Part shown: positions 43,669-52,458 of the stretch, one piece after another | Layout: every line of letters begins with the position of its first letter | How positions within the stretch are numbered: position 1 is the first letter of the stretch | DNA from: Paenibacillus aquistagni | GTDB lineage: Bacteria; Bacillota; Bacilli; Paenibacillales; Paenibacillaceae | Direction: 5' to 3' | DNA length: 64,000 nucleotides | NCBI RefSeq assembly: GCF_900177815.1 | Contig: NZ_FXAZ01000006.1 | Location: 62,001 to 126,000 of the forward strand | Notes under the pieces: model-generated | Told to the model about the DNA's origin: nothing | The model's database searches: none | What the model saw: the letters and a program-made list of their open reading frames with translations, nothing else | Program-made: the position numbers and the translations under genes

Positions 43669-44256
43669 ATGGATGATAGTAAGTTTTTAAAACATCACAA
43701 ATGGGCAGAATCGGACGGTAAAATTGGTAAAAAATTAGAAATTGTGAAAGAAGAATTAAAACAACTAAATCTGGCAGGAATGAATCTGAGCTGCTCAGAG
43801 ATTGTAGAGTCAAATATGAACAATTCGTTTTTGACGAATAATGATATGAGTGACTGCTATTTTTTAAGTACATCATTCGAAGGAACGAATTTCTCGGAAT
43901 GCATATTGAGTAAAACAGTGTTTGATTACGCATCCCTAAAACATTCAAATATAAGAAATTGTGTAGGTATAAAAGCGTCTTTTAATGATACAGACCTTAG
44001 CTTTACTAATATATATGGATCTGACTTGAGGCGAGCATCATTTCGGCGAGCAAATTTAAGCTATGTAAAGTTTACTAAGGTAGATTTAACGAACGCTCTA
44101 CTTGATGGGGCACTTCTCTATGGAACTCGTTTTGAAGAAATAAACGGAATTGATGAAGTGTCTGCCAAACATGTTTTTGTTGGAACTGAAGAGAACCCAA
44201 TAAGATTGGAGTGTGATGATATTAAAAAGTGGTTAATGGAGCAGATGAGAGGATAA
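43669..44256 (+). CDS. Pentapeptide-repeat protein, likely immunity to the orphan toxin
   Basis: The 195-residue protein contains repeated pentapeptides of A/C/S/T/V-D/N-L/F-X-X type over about 40-150, for example NLAGMNLSCSEIVESNMNNSF and LRRASFRRANLSYVKFTKVDL. These build a right-handed quadrilateral beta helix. I chose ATG 43669, preceded by AAAGGAAG, because the frame upstream overlaps the toxin tail. It lies 22 bp after the orphan toxin module and shares its low GC. Pentapeptide proteins act as immunity factors in several toxin systems; here that is inference from position. Confidence 0.75.
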   Translation: MDDSKFLKHHKWAESDGKIGKKLEIVKEELKQLNLAGMNLSCSEIVESNMNNSFLTNNDMSDCYFLSTSFEGTNFSECILSKTVFDYASLKHSNIRNCVGIKASFNDTDLSFTNIYGSDLRRASFRRANLSYVKFTKVDLTNALLDGALLYGTRFEEINGIDEVSAKHVFVGTEENPIRLECDDIKKWLMEQMRG

Positions 44257-44260
44257 TGAA

Positions 44261-44369
44261 ATGAAAATTTATTAGACTCCTTGCGCAAGAAACGAGATAT
44301 TCAATTTCTTATGATGAAGATCTGGCTTGTGAATATTTTTTTGATAAAGTAGCAACATACGCAATATAA
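44261..44369 (+). pseudogene. Short frameshifted remnant, perhaps of an immunity gene
   Basis: An ATG with the codons AAA ATT TAT ends at once at TAG. Removing one A from the run of four restores a 34-codon frame (FIRLLAQETRYSISYDEDL, then EYFFDKVATYAI) that looks like protein. It lies directly behind the pentapeptide gene. It may be a decayed immunity gene or chance. Confidence 0.35.
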
Positions 44370-44387
44370 AGTCACTCAACACTTTCA

Positions 44388-44430
44388 AAAGCTCATTCCA
44401 ACTTGAACCATGAGTAGGAATGAGCTTATT
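44388..44430 (+). terminator. Terminator closing the toxin locus
   Basis: AAGCTCATTCC and GGAATGAGCTT are perfect complements followed by ATTTG. Confidence 0.65.
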
Positions 44431-44560
44431 TGCATGTCCTATGTAGAATGCTATAAATCAGAGCCTTTCAGCAACCAATATGATGTGAATCTCTTCCATT
44501 ATCTCTAGCAAGTTATATAATAGAGAGAGAATAGGTATCAAGTACTAGGAGATACAGATA

Positions 44561-46462
44561 ATGGCTTATATGGTTCCAGAGACAATGCCAAGGAAGGCAA
44601 CTGCGGGAGAGAGACTTCTATTTGAGAGTCTGCGAGACTACTTACCGAGTGATTATGTGGTATATTACGAACCTGAGATACGAGGGCGCAGGCCTGATTT
44701 CGTCATTATTGGTCCTGATCTGGGTCTTGTCATCTTAGAAGTGAAGGATTACACGAAGGGGACGCTTTATCAGCTGAATCATGACGAGTGGACGCTCAGG
44801 AATACAGCAGGGCAGCTAGTAAAGACGAAGAATCCTCTGAAGCAGGCGAGAGATAATGCGAGGCTCATTACCGATTTTTTAAAGAAGGACAGCAATCTTG
44901 TGCAGCCGGGAAGCATGTATTTGAAGTTCCCATACGGCTTTGGGACGGTATTTACCCGGCTCAAGCAGGAGGACTTTATTCAGCATAATCTGTACGCGGT
45001 CATTGATCCGCAATTTGTTCTGTGCAGGGATGAGATTGATCCTGAACATGACCATTTCTCATCTGAGGTCCTTCTCGATAAGATATATGAGATGTTTACG
45101 GTATGGAATAGAAGAGAGCCTATTCTAAGCCATGAAGATATACAAGCCATTCGATTCCATCTCTTTCCGGAGGTTCGTATTAGTGCAGAGTTCAAGCCTC
45201 CCGTGCAGCATCAGGATCAGCTGCTGCTGTCACTGCATAATATCAAGACAATGGACCTGCATCAAGAAAATATGGCAAAGCAGCTCGGTGACAAGCATCG
45301 GCTCATTCGAGGGGTGGCAGGGAGCGGCAAGACCTTGGTGCTTGCGAGTCGAGCGAAGTTGCTGGCCAAGGAACATCCAGATTGGAGAATTCTCGTGCTA
45401 TGCTATGGCATTCCATTATCTCGGAGCCTTAAGCTCATGATTGATCGCATGCTAAGAGAACCCGATGATCTATTGGATATGATGAATGCTTCGAATACAG
45501 GTATTGATGCTTCCCATATTGAGGTGTATAACTTTCATGAATGGCTTCGCTTTCAACTTCGAATGAAGGATACAGATATATCGAGCCTGCTGGAGAAGAT
45601 CGAACGGCAAGAGGCTATCGTACCAACCTATGATGCAATATTGATCGATGAGGGACAGGATTTTGAAGGCGAGTGGCTGAGGCTGTTAGGGCAGTGTCTG
45701 AATCCAGATACGCAGTCTCTGTTGATGGTTGAAGATCGTGCCCAGTCTATTTTCAGAAGAAAAACAAGTCTTGTCCACAATATTGGCCTTGACTTTCGCG
45801 GAAGATCGAAAATACTTCATATTAATTACCGCAATACGGCGCAAATTGTCCAGTTCGCATGGGACTTTTATCAGGAGCACTCACAGTTAAAGTCTAAAAT
45901 AAAGGACGCAACAATTGATGGCGTTGAGATCATCCCGCCGCAAGCGACCAAGCGCAAGGGTCCTGATCCTGTTATTCGAAGATGCAATCATCTTCAGGAG
46001 GAATTGGCGTGGGTGTGCGCATCCATAAAAGAGCTTCATGAAGAGAAGCATGTTGCCTATCAGGATATGGCGATCCTTTATCGAGTGAAGAATAATTACC
46101 GGGAATCGTATATCGATGATATTCGAGCAGCTCTTCATCAGCATGGGTTTCCATTCAGATGGGTTACGGAGAATGCGGAGACGAAACGCAGTTTTAATCG
46201 CGAAGAAGAGACGATCAAGATCAGTACCATTGATAGCGCCAAAGGCTTGGATTTTCAAGCTGTGTTTATCGTAAATATCGAGAACATGCCGTTTGCTCTG
46301 GAGCAAGTTGAAGAAAGAGAGGTATCTCTCTTCTATATTGCCATGACACGAGCATTGGAATGGCTCTATCTGACATACAGCGGAGAATCAACGTTCACGC
46401 AATATCTCGATGACGTTCTTGAATCTCGTTCGAAGAAGGATGATCGTAAACAATTCGGATAG
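44561..46462 (+). CDS. NERD-domain UvrD-like helicase/nuclease
   Basis: The 633-residue protein combines an N-terminal NERD nuclease-like domain (about 14-130: YYEPEIRGRRPDFVIIGPDLGLVILEVKDY, with the D and ExK pattern of PD-(D/E)XK nucleases) with a superfamily 1 helicase. The helicase shows Walker A GVAGSGKTLVL (about 252-262), Walker B ILIDEGQDF (about 364-372), a motif with INYRNTAQIV, and STIDSAKGLDFQAVFI (about 560). It would unwind and cut DNA. It lies between a toxin locus and a natural-product operon and is monocistronic. Such fusions occur in DNA repair as well as in defence; which applies is not clear. Confidence 0.85.
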   Translation: MAYMVPETMPRKATAGERLLFESLRDYLPSDYVVYYEPEIRGRRPDFVIIGPDLGLVILEVKDYTKGTLYQLNHDEWTLRNTAGQLVKTKNPLKQARDNARLITDFLKKDSNLVQPGSMYLKFPYGFGTVFTRLKQEDFIQHNLYAVIDPQFVLCRDEIDPEHDHFSSEVLLDKIYEMFTVWNRREPILSHEDIQAIRFHLFPEVRISAEFKPPVQHQDQLLLSLHNIKTMDLHQENMAKQLGDKHRLIRGVAGSGKTLVLASRAKLLAKEHPDWRILVLCYGIPLSRSLKLMIDRMLREPDDLLDMMNASNTGIDASHIEVYNFHEWLRFQLRMKDTDISSLLEKIERQEAIVPTYDAILIDEGQDFEGEWLRLLGQCLNPDTQSLLMVEDRAQSIFRRKTSLVHNIGLDFRGRSKILHINYRNTAQIVQFAWDFYQEHSQLKSKIKDATIDGVEIIPPQATKRKGPDPVIRRCNHLQEELAWVCASIKELHEEKHVAYQDMAILYRVKNNYRESYIDDIRAALHQHGFPFRWVTENAETKRSFNREEETIKISTIDSAKGLDFQAVFIVNIENMPFALEQVEEREVSLFYIAMTRALEWLYLTYSGESTFTQYLDDVLESRSKKDDRKQFG

Positions 46463-46528
46463 GGATTGATTATGCGAAGCAGGATTACGACAATACAAGC
46501 GCAAGAATCTTCTGTTCAGCGTGCACAG

Positions 46529-46600
46529 CAAAAAAGCTGCTCCCTTGATTGAACGGCCCATTATTCAGGTCAACGTTCAGTTAGCGGAAGCAGCTTTTTC
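46529..46600. terminator. Bidirectional terminator between helicase gene and ABC-2 operon
   Basis: AAAAAGCTGCT pairs with AAGCAGCTTTTT across a large loop; it serves both convergent transcripts. Confidence 0.6.
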
Positions 46601-46615
46601 CCTTTTGGGGACTAA

Positions 46616-47416
46616 TCAGGATCCCGTGCCAGAATAGCTGTTGATGCCTTTATTCCATACGGCATTTGCAATGATGAAGAGAACGATGCCGATGAGCGGC
46701 GAGAAGAACACGATCATCTCGTTATCCTGCAGCGGATTCAAGAACAGCTGGGATGGATAGAAGGCGATACAGCCGATTGGGATGATGAATGTAAAGATGA
46801 ATTTGAAAAAATCATTAAAGATCGATACCGGATACTTGGCGAAGTCACGGAATCGATTCACCAGTGAAATGACGTTCCATGGGTCCATGATCCAGAATCC
46901 GGTGGAGGCTGCAAGAATCATGAGTGAGATCATAATCAGCGAAGCCCCGATAAGCGATACGATCAAGAGCACAATGTTCAGCAGCGTCCACTGCACATCG
47001 AGCTGATTGGAGGCGTAGATAAGGCCGCCAATCCCTATCGCAACCTGACTAAGCCCTTTGAGATCGAAAACCTCGGACATATAGTAGAACATCACGTTCA
47101 TGGGCTTTAAGTAATATTTGATAAATGTACCGCTTAGCAGATGAGACCAAATGCTCCATATGTTATCGAAGAAGAGCTGCAGCGGGCTCAGCGCGAGCAG
47201 AGAGAAGCAGTAGATGAACAGCATTTCATTAAAGCTTAAGCCATGCAGGCTTGGAATGTTATGAAAGATAATCCATACCGGAAAGATACCCGCGATATTC
47301 GTAAAGATCATGCCGATCGTACTGATAAAAAAGTCGGTGCGATACTGCAGCTTAGCCTTTATATACTGTGTTACGATTGACAAGTAGATTCGCAAATAAT
47401 AAAGTGGTGTTTTCAT
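46616..47416 (-). CDS. ABC-2 type permease, ABC2_membrane_6 family, second subunit
   Basis: The 266-residue protein has six membrane helices and the pattern LQYRTDFFISTIGMIFTNIAGIFPVWIIF of the ABC2_membrane_6 (PF06182-type) permeases. It occurs in pairs with a sister permease and an ATPase. I chose ATG 47416 behind GGAGGCTG; the longer frame adds 28 residues that overlap the upstream gene. It lies 5 bp after the sister permease and is the last gene of the nine-gene operon. It probably forms the export pore for the product of the radical SAM/glycosyltransferase pathway. Confidence 0.85.
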   Translation of the reverse strand: MKTPLYYLRIYLSIVTQYIKAKLQYRTDFFISTIGMIFTNIAGIFPVWIIFHNIPSLHGLSFNEMLFIYCFSLLALSPLQLFFDNIWSIWSHLLSGTFIKYYLKPMNVMFYYMSEVFDLKGLSQVAIGIGGLIYASNQLDVQWTLLNIVLLIVSLIGASLIMISLMILAASTGFWIMDPWNVISLVNRFRDFAKYPVSIFNDFFKFIFTFIIPIGCIAFYPSQLFLNPLQDNEMIVFFSPLIGIVLFIIANAVWNKGINSYSGTGS

Positions 47417-47421
47417 CGATA

Positions 47422-48219
47422 TCAGCCTCCATTTACCGTGATCGTTCTGGTGGCCACAGCATGGAGCAAGCGGCTGACCAGCAGCAGGATAACGACCCAC
47501 ATCCCCTGCATTGCCAGTGCATTCGCATAGTCCATCAAGGAGAGCCCCGGTGTTGTGACAATGGTCAATGGAATGTTGTAGATCGCCTGGAACGGCAGAT
47601 AAGCGCAGATTGTCTGCAGGTATTCAGGAAAGAAGCTGATCGGCACCATGGCCCCGGACAAGAACAGCACAATGACATCCTTCGTCGTACATATTCCCCA
47701 TATGGATTCCGTATAGAAGGAGCACAGGCCAATCATATAATCGATAAAGAACGAGATAAGCATAGCCATCAGCAGCGATATGACAAAAAAAGCTAGATTC
47801 AAGCCAACCTCAATTTTTGTATCAAAAACAAAGATAATGACCAAGAGCGTGGGGATCGAGATCGTGATGAAATTGCTGATAACCGCTCCAAACGCCTCGA
47901 ACAGCTTATTGAACTGATAATCAAGCGGCTTGATGAAGCTCGTAATGATGTCCCCATTCAGAATATGGGCGGACATAAACCATTCCGTATAGACCTGAAA
48001 CATCGTGAATAGCGACGAGGCCAGCGCCAAATAGGCAAATGCCTGATTAAATGTCATGCCGTTCAGCATCGAGTTCCCTTCATATACCGCCATCCATAAA
48101 TAATAAATAACCGTAATATAGGCTAAATTCCCGAGAAAGGTGAAGATGAACGTCGAGCGTCTCGCTACACGCGTCATAAAGCTGCTCTTGGCGATGACTA
48201 GATATCTGCCCATGTTCAT
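47422..48219 (-). CDS. ABC-2 type permease, ABC2_membrane_6 family, first subunit
   Basis: The 265-residue protein has six membrane helices and the family pattern (FIFTFLGNLAYITVIYYLW, later IEVGLNLAFFVISLLMAMLI). Its start overlaps the ATPase stop (ATGA), and it is followed after 5 bp by the sister permease. The three-gene unit ATPase-permease-permease resembles viologen- and antibiotic-exporter systems of Gram-positive bacteria. Its substrate is taken to be the operon's product by position alone. Confidence 0.85.
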   Translation of the reverse strand: MNMGRYLVIAKSSFMTRVARRSTFIFTFLGNLAYITVIYYLWMAVYEGNSMLNGMTFNQAFAYLALASSLFTMFQVYTEWFMSAHILNGDIITSFIKPLDYQFNKLFEAFGAVISNFITISIPTLLVIIFVFDTKIEVGLNLAFFVISLLMAMLISFFIDYMIGLCSFYTESIWGICTTKDVIVLFLSGAMVPISFFPEYLQTICAYLPFQAIYNIPLTIVTTPGLSLMDYANALAMQGMWVVILLLVSRLLHAVATRTITVNGG

Positions 48220-49238
48220 GCCAACCCGCCTTCGTAAATGTTTTTGACAATCTTATCGATGCTGATCTCCTCGATCTTAATATCATGCACCGGATAATGA
48301 TGCCCGATATAATTCAAGACGTCCATGAGATGAACCTCATCCTGATTGATCGTAAAGTGAATCCAGCCTTCCTCGGATTGCTCCATCGTAATCGCGCTGG
48401 CTTGGCTGAAGTGTCCGTTCACACTTGTTGCAAGCTGATCCAAGGCTAGGTATTCGGCTGGCGGCAGCTGAATCTTCAAGGTGCGGTGTGCGCCAAACAT
48501 GCTCGATACCTTTTGAATACTGCCATCGTAGACGGTGGTGCCTTTATCAATAATGACGATGCGCTTGCACAGCGCTTCGATATCGCTAAGATCGTGAGTC
48601 GTGAGGATGATCGTTGTCTGCTTGTGCTCATTTAATGTCTTGATAACCTCTCGAATTCGGCTCTTAATGGAAATATCAAGGCCAATCGTAGGCTCATCAA
48701 GAAAGATAACCTTCGGATTATGCAGGAAGGACGCTACGATATCGCACAGCATGCGTTGACCGAGCGATAGATAGCGTACTGGCGTAGAGTAAAGCGCCTT
48801 CAGGTCAATCAGTTCCTCAAAAATGTTCATGTTCTCGTTGTAGGAGGATTGATCCACTCGATAGATTTGCCGAAGAATCTTGAAGGACTCAATGACAGGG
48901 AGGTCCCACCACAGCTGGGTCCGCTGTCCAAAGACAACCCCAATCTCCTGCATATTTTGAGCACGGTTCTTGGTCGGAATGCGGCCATTCACGGTAAGCA
49001 GGCCAGAGGTAGGCTTAAGCACGCCCGTCATCATCTTGATGGTTGTGGATTTGCCGGCTCCATTTGGACCGACGAACCCAACAATCTCACCCGCATTCAC
49101 CTCAAGCGACAGATCAGAGACTGCCTTTACGATCCGGTAATCTCTTGAAAATAGATCCTTTAGCGCCCCGCTCAATCCCTCTGAACGATTCAACACTTTA
49201 TAATGCTTGGATAAGTTCTCTAGTCTGATCATTGCCAT
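48216..49238 (-). CDS. ABC-2 exporter ATPase
   Basis: The 340-residue protein has Walker A GPNGAGKSTT (about 57-66), signature LSLGQRMLCDI (about 158), Walker B VIFLDEPTIGLD and the switch His in ILTTHDLSD. The C-terminal 110 residues form an accessory domain as in drug-exporter ATPases. The start overlaps the MFS-like gene end by 10 bp, and the stop overlaps the permease start. It powers the two ABC-2 permeases. Confidence 0.9.
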   Translation of the reverse strand: MAMIRLENLSKHYKVLNRSEGLSGALKDLFSRDYRIVKAVSDLSLEVNAGEIVGFVGPNGAGKSTTIKMMTGVLKPTSGLLTVNGRIPTKNRAQNMQEIGVVFGQRTQLWWDLPVIESFKILRQIYRVDQSSYNENMNIFEELIDLKALYSTPVRYLSLGQRMLCDIVASFLHNPKVIFLDEPTIGLDISIKSRIREVIKTLNEHKQTTIILTTHDLSDIEALCKRIVIIDKGTTVYDGSIQKVSSMFGAHRTLKIQLPPAEYLALDQLATSVNGHFSQASAITMEQSEEGWIHFTINQDEVHLMDVLNYIGHHYPVHDIKIEEISIDKIVKNIYEGGLA

Positions 49239-50236
49239 CCTGATTCCACCTTGTTCGTTGTTAATTTGTAGACGACCATCAAGAGCATGGCCAGCGCAGC
49301 AGACAAGCCTGCCAAGTAGATGACTGAGCTTACACTATTGGTCAGCTGATAGATCAGCATGCCTGCCAGCACGCCTACGACGTGGCCGATATTTTCAGAG
49401 AAGACGATATCTTGCTTGGACAGGGCCTGTGTCTTGCTGTTGATCTTGCCGATGCAGAATACCGTACCGCCCCCGAAGCCTGTTGCGATCCACAGAATGA
49501 TGACGAGCAGACCATTGTCAATCTGCCAAGCCATCAGCAGCAGAACGATTGTAAGGAAGGAGTGACCAATGATGAAATATTTGAAGTAGTGCTCCTTTTT
49601 TAAAAAGTGAGAAATGCCTGTGTATGTAATCCATCCGAGCACAAAAAAGATGCCGACCCAGAAGGAGGATGCCCACGGTGTCGCCTGCCAGAGCAGAATG
49701 ATGACGAAGTAGGAATAGCTGAAATAATGGATTTGATGAATAATCATCACCCAGCTTAGAAAGCGCACCCGCGGCCTCATAATCCGGAAGGACTCAAAGG
49801 TCCATTTTACAAAAAGGCCGATGAGGGCAAGAATAATGGCGACTCCTGCACTGAAGGCAACGCCTGCGAATGGCGCGAGGAGAAAGCCAAGGATGCGGAA
49901 GGTCCGCTTCACCGTCGTGCTGACATTCTCCTTCTGAATGGATCGCAGGGATTGAATGGCCATCGCCATGAATATATAGCCTGTAAAGATAAGACCGAAG
50001 CTGTTCGTTGTGTTCAAGACGTAGAAGAAGATGCACGCTGCCGCAACAGCGCTCAGAATAGTCAAGGCCCGATTCAAGCGAATCGGGTTCGGAATGAGAT
50101 TGCCAAGCTGGTAGGCAAGACCAATGCTGACAATCTGAAATATGGTGAACTGCTGCTCGATGGCATACAGGATGCCGCCAAGTTCAACAGCCCCTGAGAT
50201 TAGGCTTAAAAATAAGAAAATAATAGGATTGATCAT
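49229..50236 (-). CDS. MFS-like integral membrane protein
   Basis: The 335-residue protein has about ten helices and an MFS-like arrangement (ELGGILYAIEQQFTIFQIVSIGL at the start, GGGTVFCIGKINSKTQALSKQDIVFSEN in the second half). It is shorter than a full 12-helix carrier. The gene lies 8 bp after the second glycosyltransferase, and its 3' end overlaps the ATPase start. It might move an intermediate or confer self-resistance; I do not recognise a specific subfamily. Confidence 0.65.
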   Translation of the reverse strand: MINPIIFLFLSLISGAVELGGILYAIEQQFTIFQIVSIGLAYQLGNLIPNPIRLNRALTILSAVAAACIFFYVLNTTNSFGLIFTGYIFMAMAIQSLRSIQKENVSTTVKRTFRILGFLLAPFAGVAFSAGVAIILALIGLFVKWTFESFRIMRPRVRFLSWVMIIHQIHYFSYSYFVIILLWQATPWASSFWVGIFFVLGWITYTGISHFLKKEHYFKYFIIGHSFLTIVLLLMAWQIDNGLLVIILWIATGFGGGTVFCIGKINSKTQALSKQDIVFSENIGHVVGVLAGMLIYQLTNSVSSVIYLAGLSAALAMLLMVVYKLTTNKVESGWQ

Positions 50237-50244
50237 CGTTTACC

Positions 50245-51147
50245 TTATCCTTGTCCAATGAGATGGTCTTGGCGAAGCGCGAGCAGCTTCTGATTAAGCT
50301 CATTGTAATAGCAGGTATACCAGAGCTTGGTCGCTTCCGTGTTGTACTTGCTGTGCATGTAATCCCGCTTGCGCTCGAAGTCGCGCTCACGCTCCTCAGG
50401 GTCAACCTGCCAGGTTGAATCCTTCTTATGCGGATAATGGATGCTGTCAGCCTGTCTGCTCAGCACAAAGCGCACATGATGCTTCTCCAGCGCGAGACCA
50501 AGATCGGTATCTTCGCCGCCCCATGTCGTATAGTACTCATCGAATAAGCCGACTCGGAACAGCACCTCTGTCTTAACAGAGATATTGCCGCTCCAGAAGA
50601 TGACCCATGGCGCCGGCCATTTGCTAAGATCATCGCCGAGCTCCCGATAGAGCGGCTCGCGATTGTCCAGAATGCCTTGCTCTTGCAGCAGTCGAATCGA
50701 TTCATCAGGATTGTTGTAATCGACAAGGCGATACAGCTCCTCGTTATGCACGTTGTCATCATCGAAGCCGTAAATATAGCCGATAACGGTGCACGCCTCT
50801 TCGCTCTGCTCGTGCACGTTCAGATGGGCTTCGATCGCTCGGCTGCTGAGCAGAATGCCATTGTCAAGAAAGATGCAGACGGGGGATTCCGCGCTGCGAA
50901 TGCCGAGATTGCGTGCTGCTCCAGCCCGGTAGCCCTGGTCTTCCTGCCTGACGTACTTCAGCTTCAGCTTGCTCTGATATCGCAGCACGACCTCTTTGGT
51001 ATCATCGCTAGAGCCGTCATCGGCAACAATCACTTCAATCTCATTAAGATCGATCGATTGCCTTAGTATGGACTCCAGGGTGTAGGACAGAATCTCGCTT
51101 CGGTTGTAGGTAGGAATGATGATGCTTGCCCGTAATGGATTCGTCAT
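50245..51147 (-). CDS. GT2 family glycosyltransferase with C-terminal galactosyltransferase-like motif
   Basis: The 300-residue protein begins with the GT-A fold IIIPTYNRSEIL (about 9-20) and VADDGSSDDT (about 41-50). Where a DxD would stand it has FLDNGI (about 93-98), an Asn replacing the second Asp. The C-terminal motif WGGEDTDLGLAL (about 212-223) is typical of GT27-like transferases. ATG 51147 is preceded by AGGAGGTC. It lies 13 bp behind the other transferase. It would attach a sugar to the operon's product; donor and acceptor are unknown. Confidence 0.85.
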   Translation of the reverse strand: MTNPLRASIIIPTYNRSEILSYTLESILRQSIDLNEIEVIVADDGSSDDTKEVVLRYQSKLKLKYVRQEDQGYRAGAARNLGIRSAESPVCIFLDNGILLSSRAIEAHLNVHEQSEEACTVIGYIYGFDDDNVHNEELYRLVDYNNPDESIRLLQEQGILDNREPLYRELGDDLSKWPAPWVIFWSGNISVKTEVLFRVGLFDEYYTTWGGEDTDLGLALEKHHVRFVLSRQADSIHYPHKKDSTWQVDPEERERDFERKRDYMHSKYNTEATKLWYTCYYNELNQKLLALRQDHLIGQG

Positions 51148-51160
51148 TAGGTTAGACCTC

Positions 51161-52228
51161 CTAAGAGATATGGACTTCGTGATTGGATGATCCGGCCGCA
51201 GGAGGGAGGGGAGCATTCTTGGTAGATTCGGCCACAGCCCACTCAGGGATGGAGCGGGATTCAATAATCTTGAGCGACTTGGTGAGCACCTTGGCTTGAA
51301 GCCGTCTTAGCAGGAAGCGAAGCAGATAGTGCTTCAGGCCTTTGGGCTTGCTGTCGGGGCGTCTCATGGCTTTGCCAATGGAGAATTCCCAAGCGAAATA
51401 ACGTTCAAAGAACGGGATGTGTTCCTCGAAGTAAAGATAGGAATAATACACCCCAACGAAGATGCGTACCTGCTGCTTCAGCCACTCCTGATAGGAGGTG
51501 GCCACCTGAAAGTAGAACTCGGAGCCTTGAGGCTTAATAATGGAGCTGACGCCAGTCTTCTCATACAGTTCCTTGCCGATCAGCGCATAGTAGTTGCCGA
51601 TGAAACCATCATCCGCTATGCCGGTGTCGTCATCTGGATAGTAAGGAAAGTCTCTCGTGAAGGCCCCCAGACTGCCGCCTAAGCAGAATCGAGGCTTGTC
51701 TGTATGCGGCTGGAACGGAAGCAGGAACACCTGTTGAAGGACCCAGCTGTTCAAGGCGGAGAAGAGATTGCCCTGCTCGCTTAGAAGCTCTCGCCATGGT
51801 CTAGCTGTGCCGATGAAGTTGGAGCCGACGAGCACCGGAATGCCAAGCTTGGCCTCCTGTTCAATCAGCGTCGTCAGATTGATGAGCAGCGAACCTTCTT
51901 TTAGATCGATATCATCATCGAAAAAGTGAAGCAGGTCGCTTGCTTCTTCCTTCGCATAGCGGACAATATGATTCAAGGCGAGATTCTTCCCGCCTTCTTG
52001 CAGCTCCAGCAGCACAACCTTCAAGCCGGGCTGCTCCGAGATGAATCTTCTAATCTCTCGAGCCGTTGCCCCGCCATCCAGTGTGCCATTCAGGCACACG
52101 ACCATCGTCGTTTGGAAGGTGCTTGGAAGGCGGCTGATCTCCTTCGCAATGCTGCTTAAGGAATGATAGATGTACCGAGAGGAATGGATCGTCGGAATGC
52201 CGACGACTAGCTGCCACTGCACACTCAT
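51161..52228 (-). CDS. Glycosyltransferase-like protein, GT2-type
   Basis: The 355-residue protein has a GT-A-like N-terminus (VVGIPTIHSSRYIYHSL), a metal-binding triplet HFFDDDIDL (about 91-99) and a C-terminal half with LGGSLGAFTRDFPYYPDDDTGIADDG cut by its key residues. A hydrophobic C-terminal segment could associate with the membrane. The start overlaps the stop of the 62-residue gene (ATGA), so the two are translated in a fixed ratio. It is probably one of two sugar-transfer steps. Confidence 0.7.
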   Translation of the reverse strand: MSVQWQLVVGIPTIHSSRYIYHSLSSIAKEISRLPSTFQTTMVVCLNGTLDGGATAREIRRFISEQPGLKVVLLELQEGGKNLALNHIVRYAKEEASDLLHFFDDDIDLKEGSLLINLTTLIEQEAKLGIPVLVGSNFIGTARPWRELLSEQGNLFSALNSWVLQQVFLLPFQPHTDKPRFCLGGSLGAFTRDFPYYPDDDTGIADDGFIGNYYALIGKELYEKTGVSSIIKPQGSEFYFQVATSYQEWLKQQVRIFVGVYYSYLYFEEHIPFFERYFAWEFSIGKAMRRPDSKPKGLKHYLLRFLLRRLQAKVLTKSLKIIESRSIPEWAVAESTKNAPLPPAAGSSNHEVHIS

Positions 52229-52413
52229 GCGTCTATCGCACCTTGCACGGCTTCTGGATCAGCCAGACTAAGAACGTTAGTGCTGCATTCCTCACGGAAG
52301 ATTTTGCTGATCATATGGTTCAGCCATTGTCCTGCATCCAGATTGGACTCCGCAATTTGTTGGTTCAACAGCTTGATTTGCTCTTCGGATAATCGTGGAA
52401 GCGGCATCGTCAT
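52225..52413 (-). CDS. 62-residue protein, candidate precursor peptide or small partner
   Basis: This small gene lies between a radical SAM gene and a glycosyltransferase gene and is coupled to the latter by ATGA overlap. The N-terminal two-thirds are helical and leader-like (LSEEQIKLLNQQIAESNLDAG), then KIFREECSTNVLSLAD and a tail ending AIDA. It has one Cys (residue about 43) and several Ser/Thr in the tail. It is too short for a RiPP recognition (RRE) domain. Alternatively it is a structural partner of an enzyme. The ribosome binding site is only modest (AGTAGGGATAG), unlike a highly expressed precursor. No family is recognised. Confidence 0.55.
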   Translation of the reverse strand: MTMPLPRLSEEQIKLLNQQIAESNLDAGQWLNHMISKIFREECSTNVLSLADPEAVQGAIDA

Positions 52414-52458
52414 GCTCTATCCCTACTTTCTCACCATTAATAAGAGAGCGCTTTAGCT

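Larger units (their letters stand above)
44257..44560. other. Intergenic region after the toxin locus
   Basis: It contains a degenerate short gene (44261-44369) and a terminator (44388-44430); the remaining part up to the helicase gene has no gene. Confidence 0.4.
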
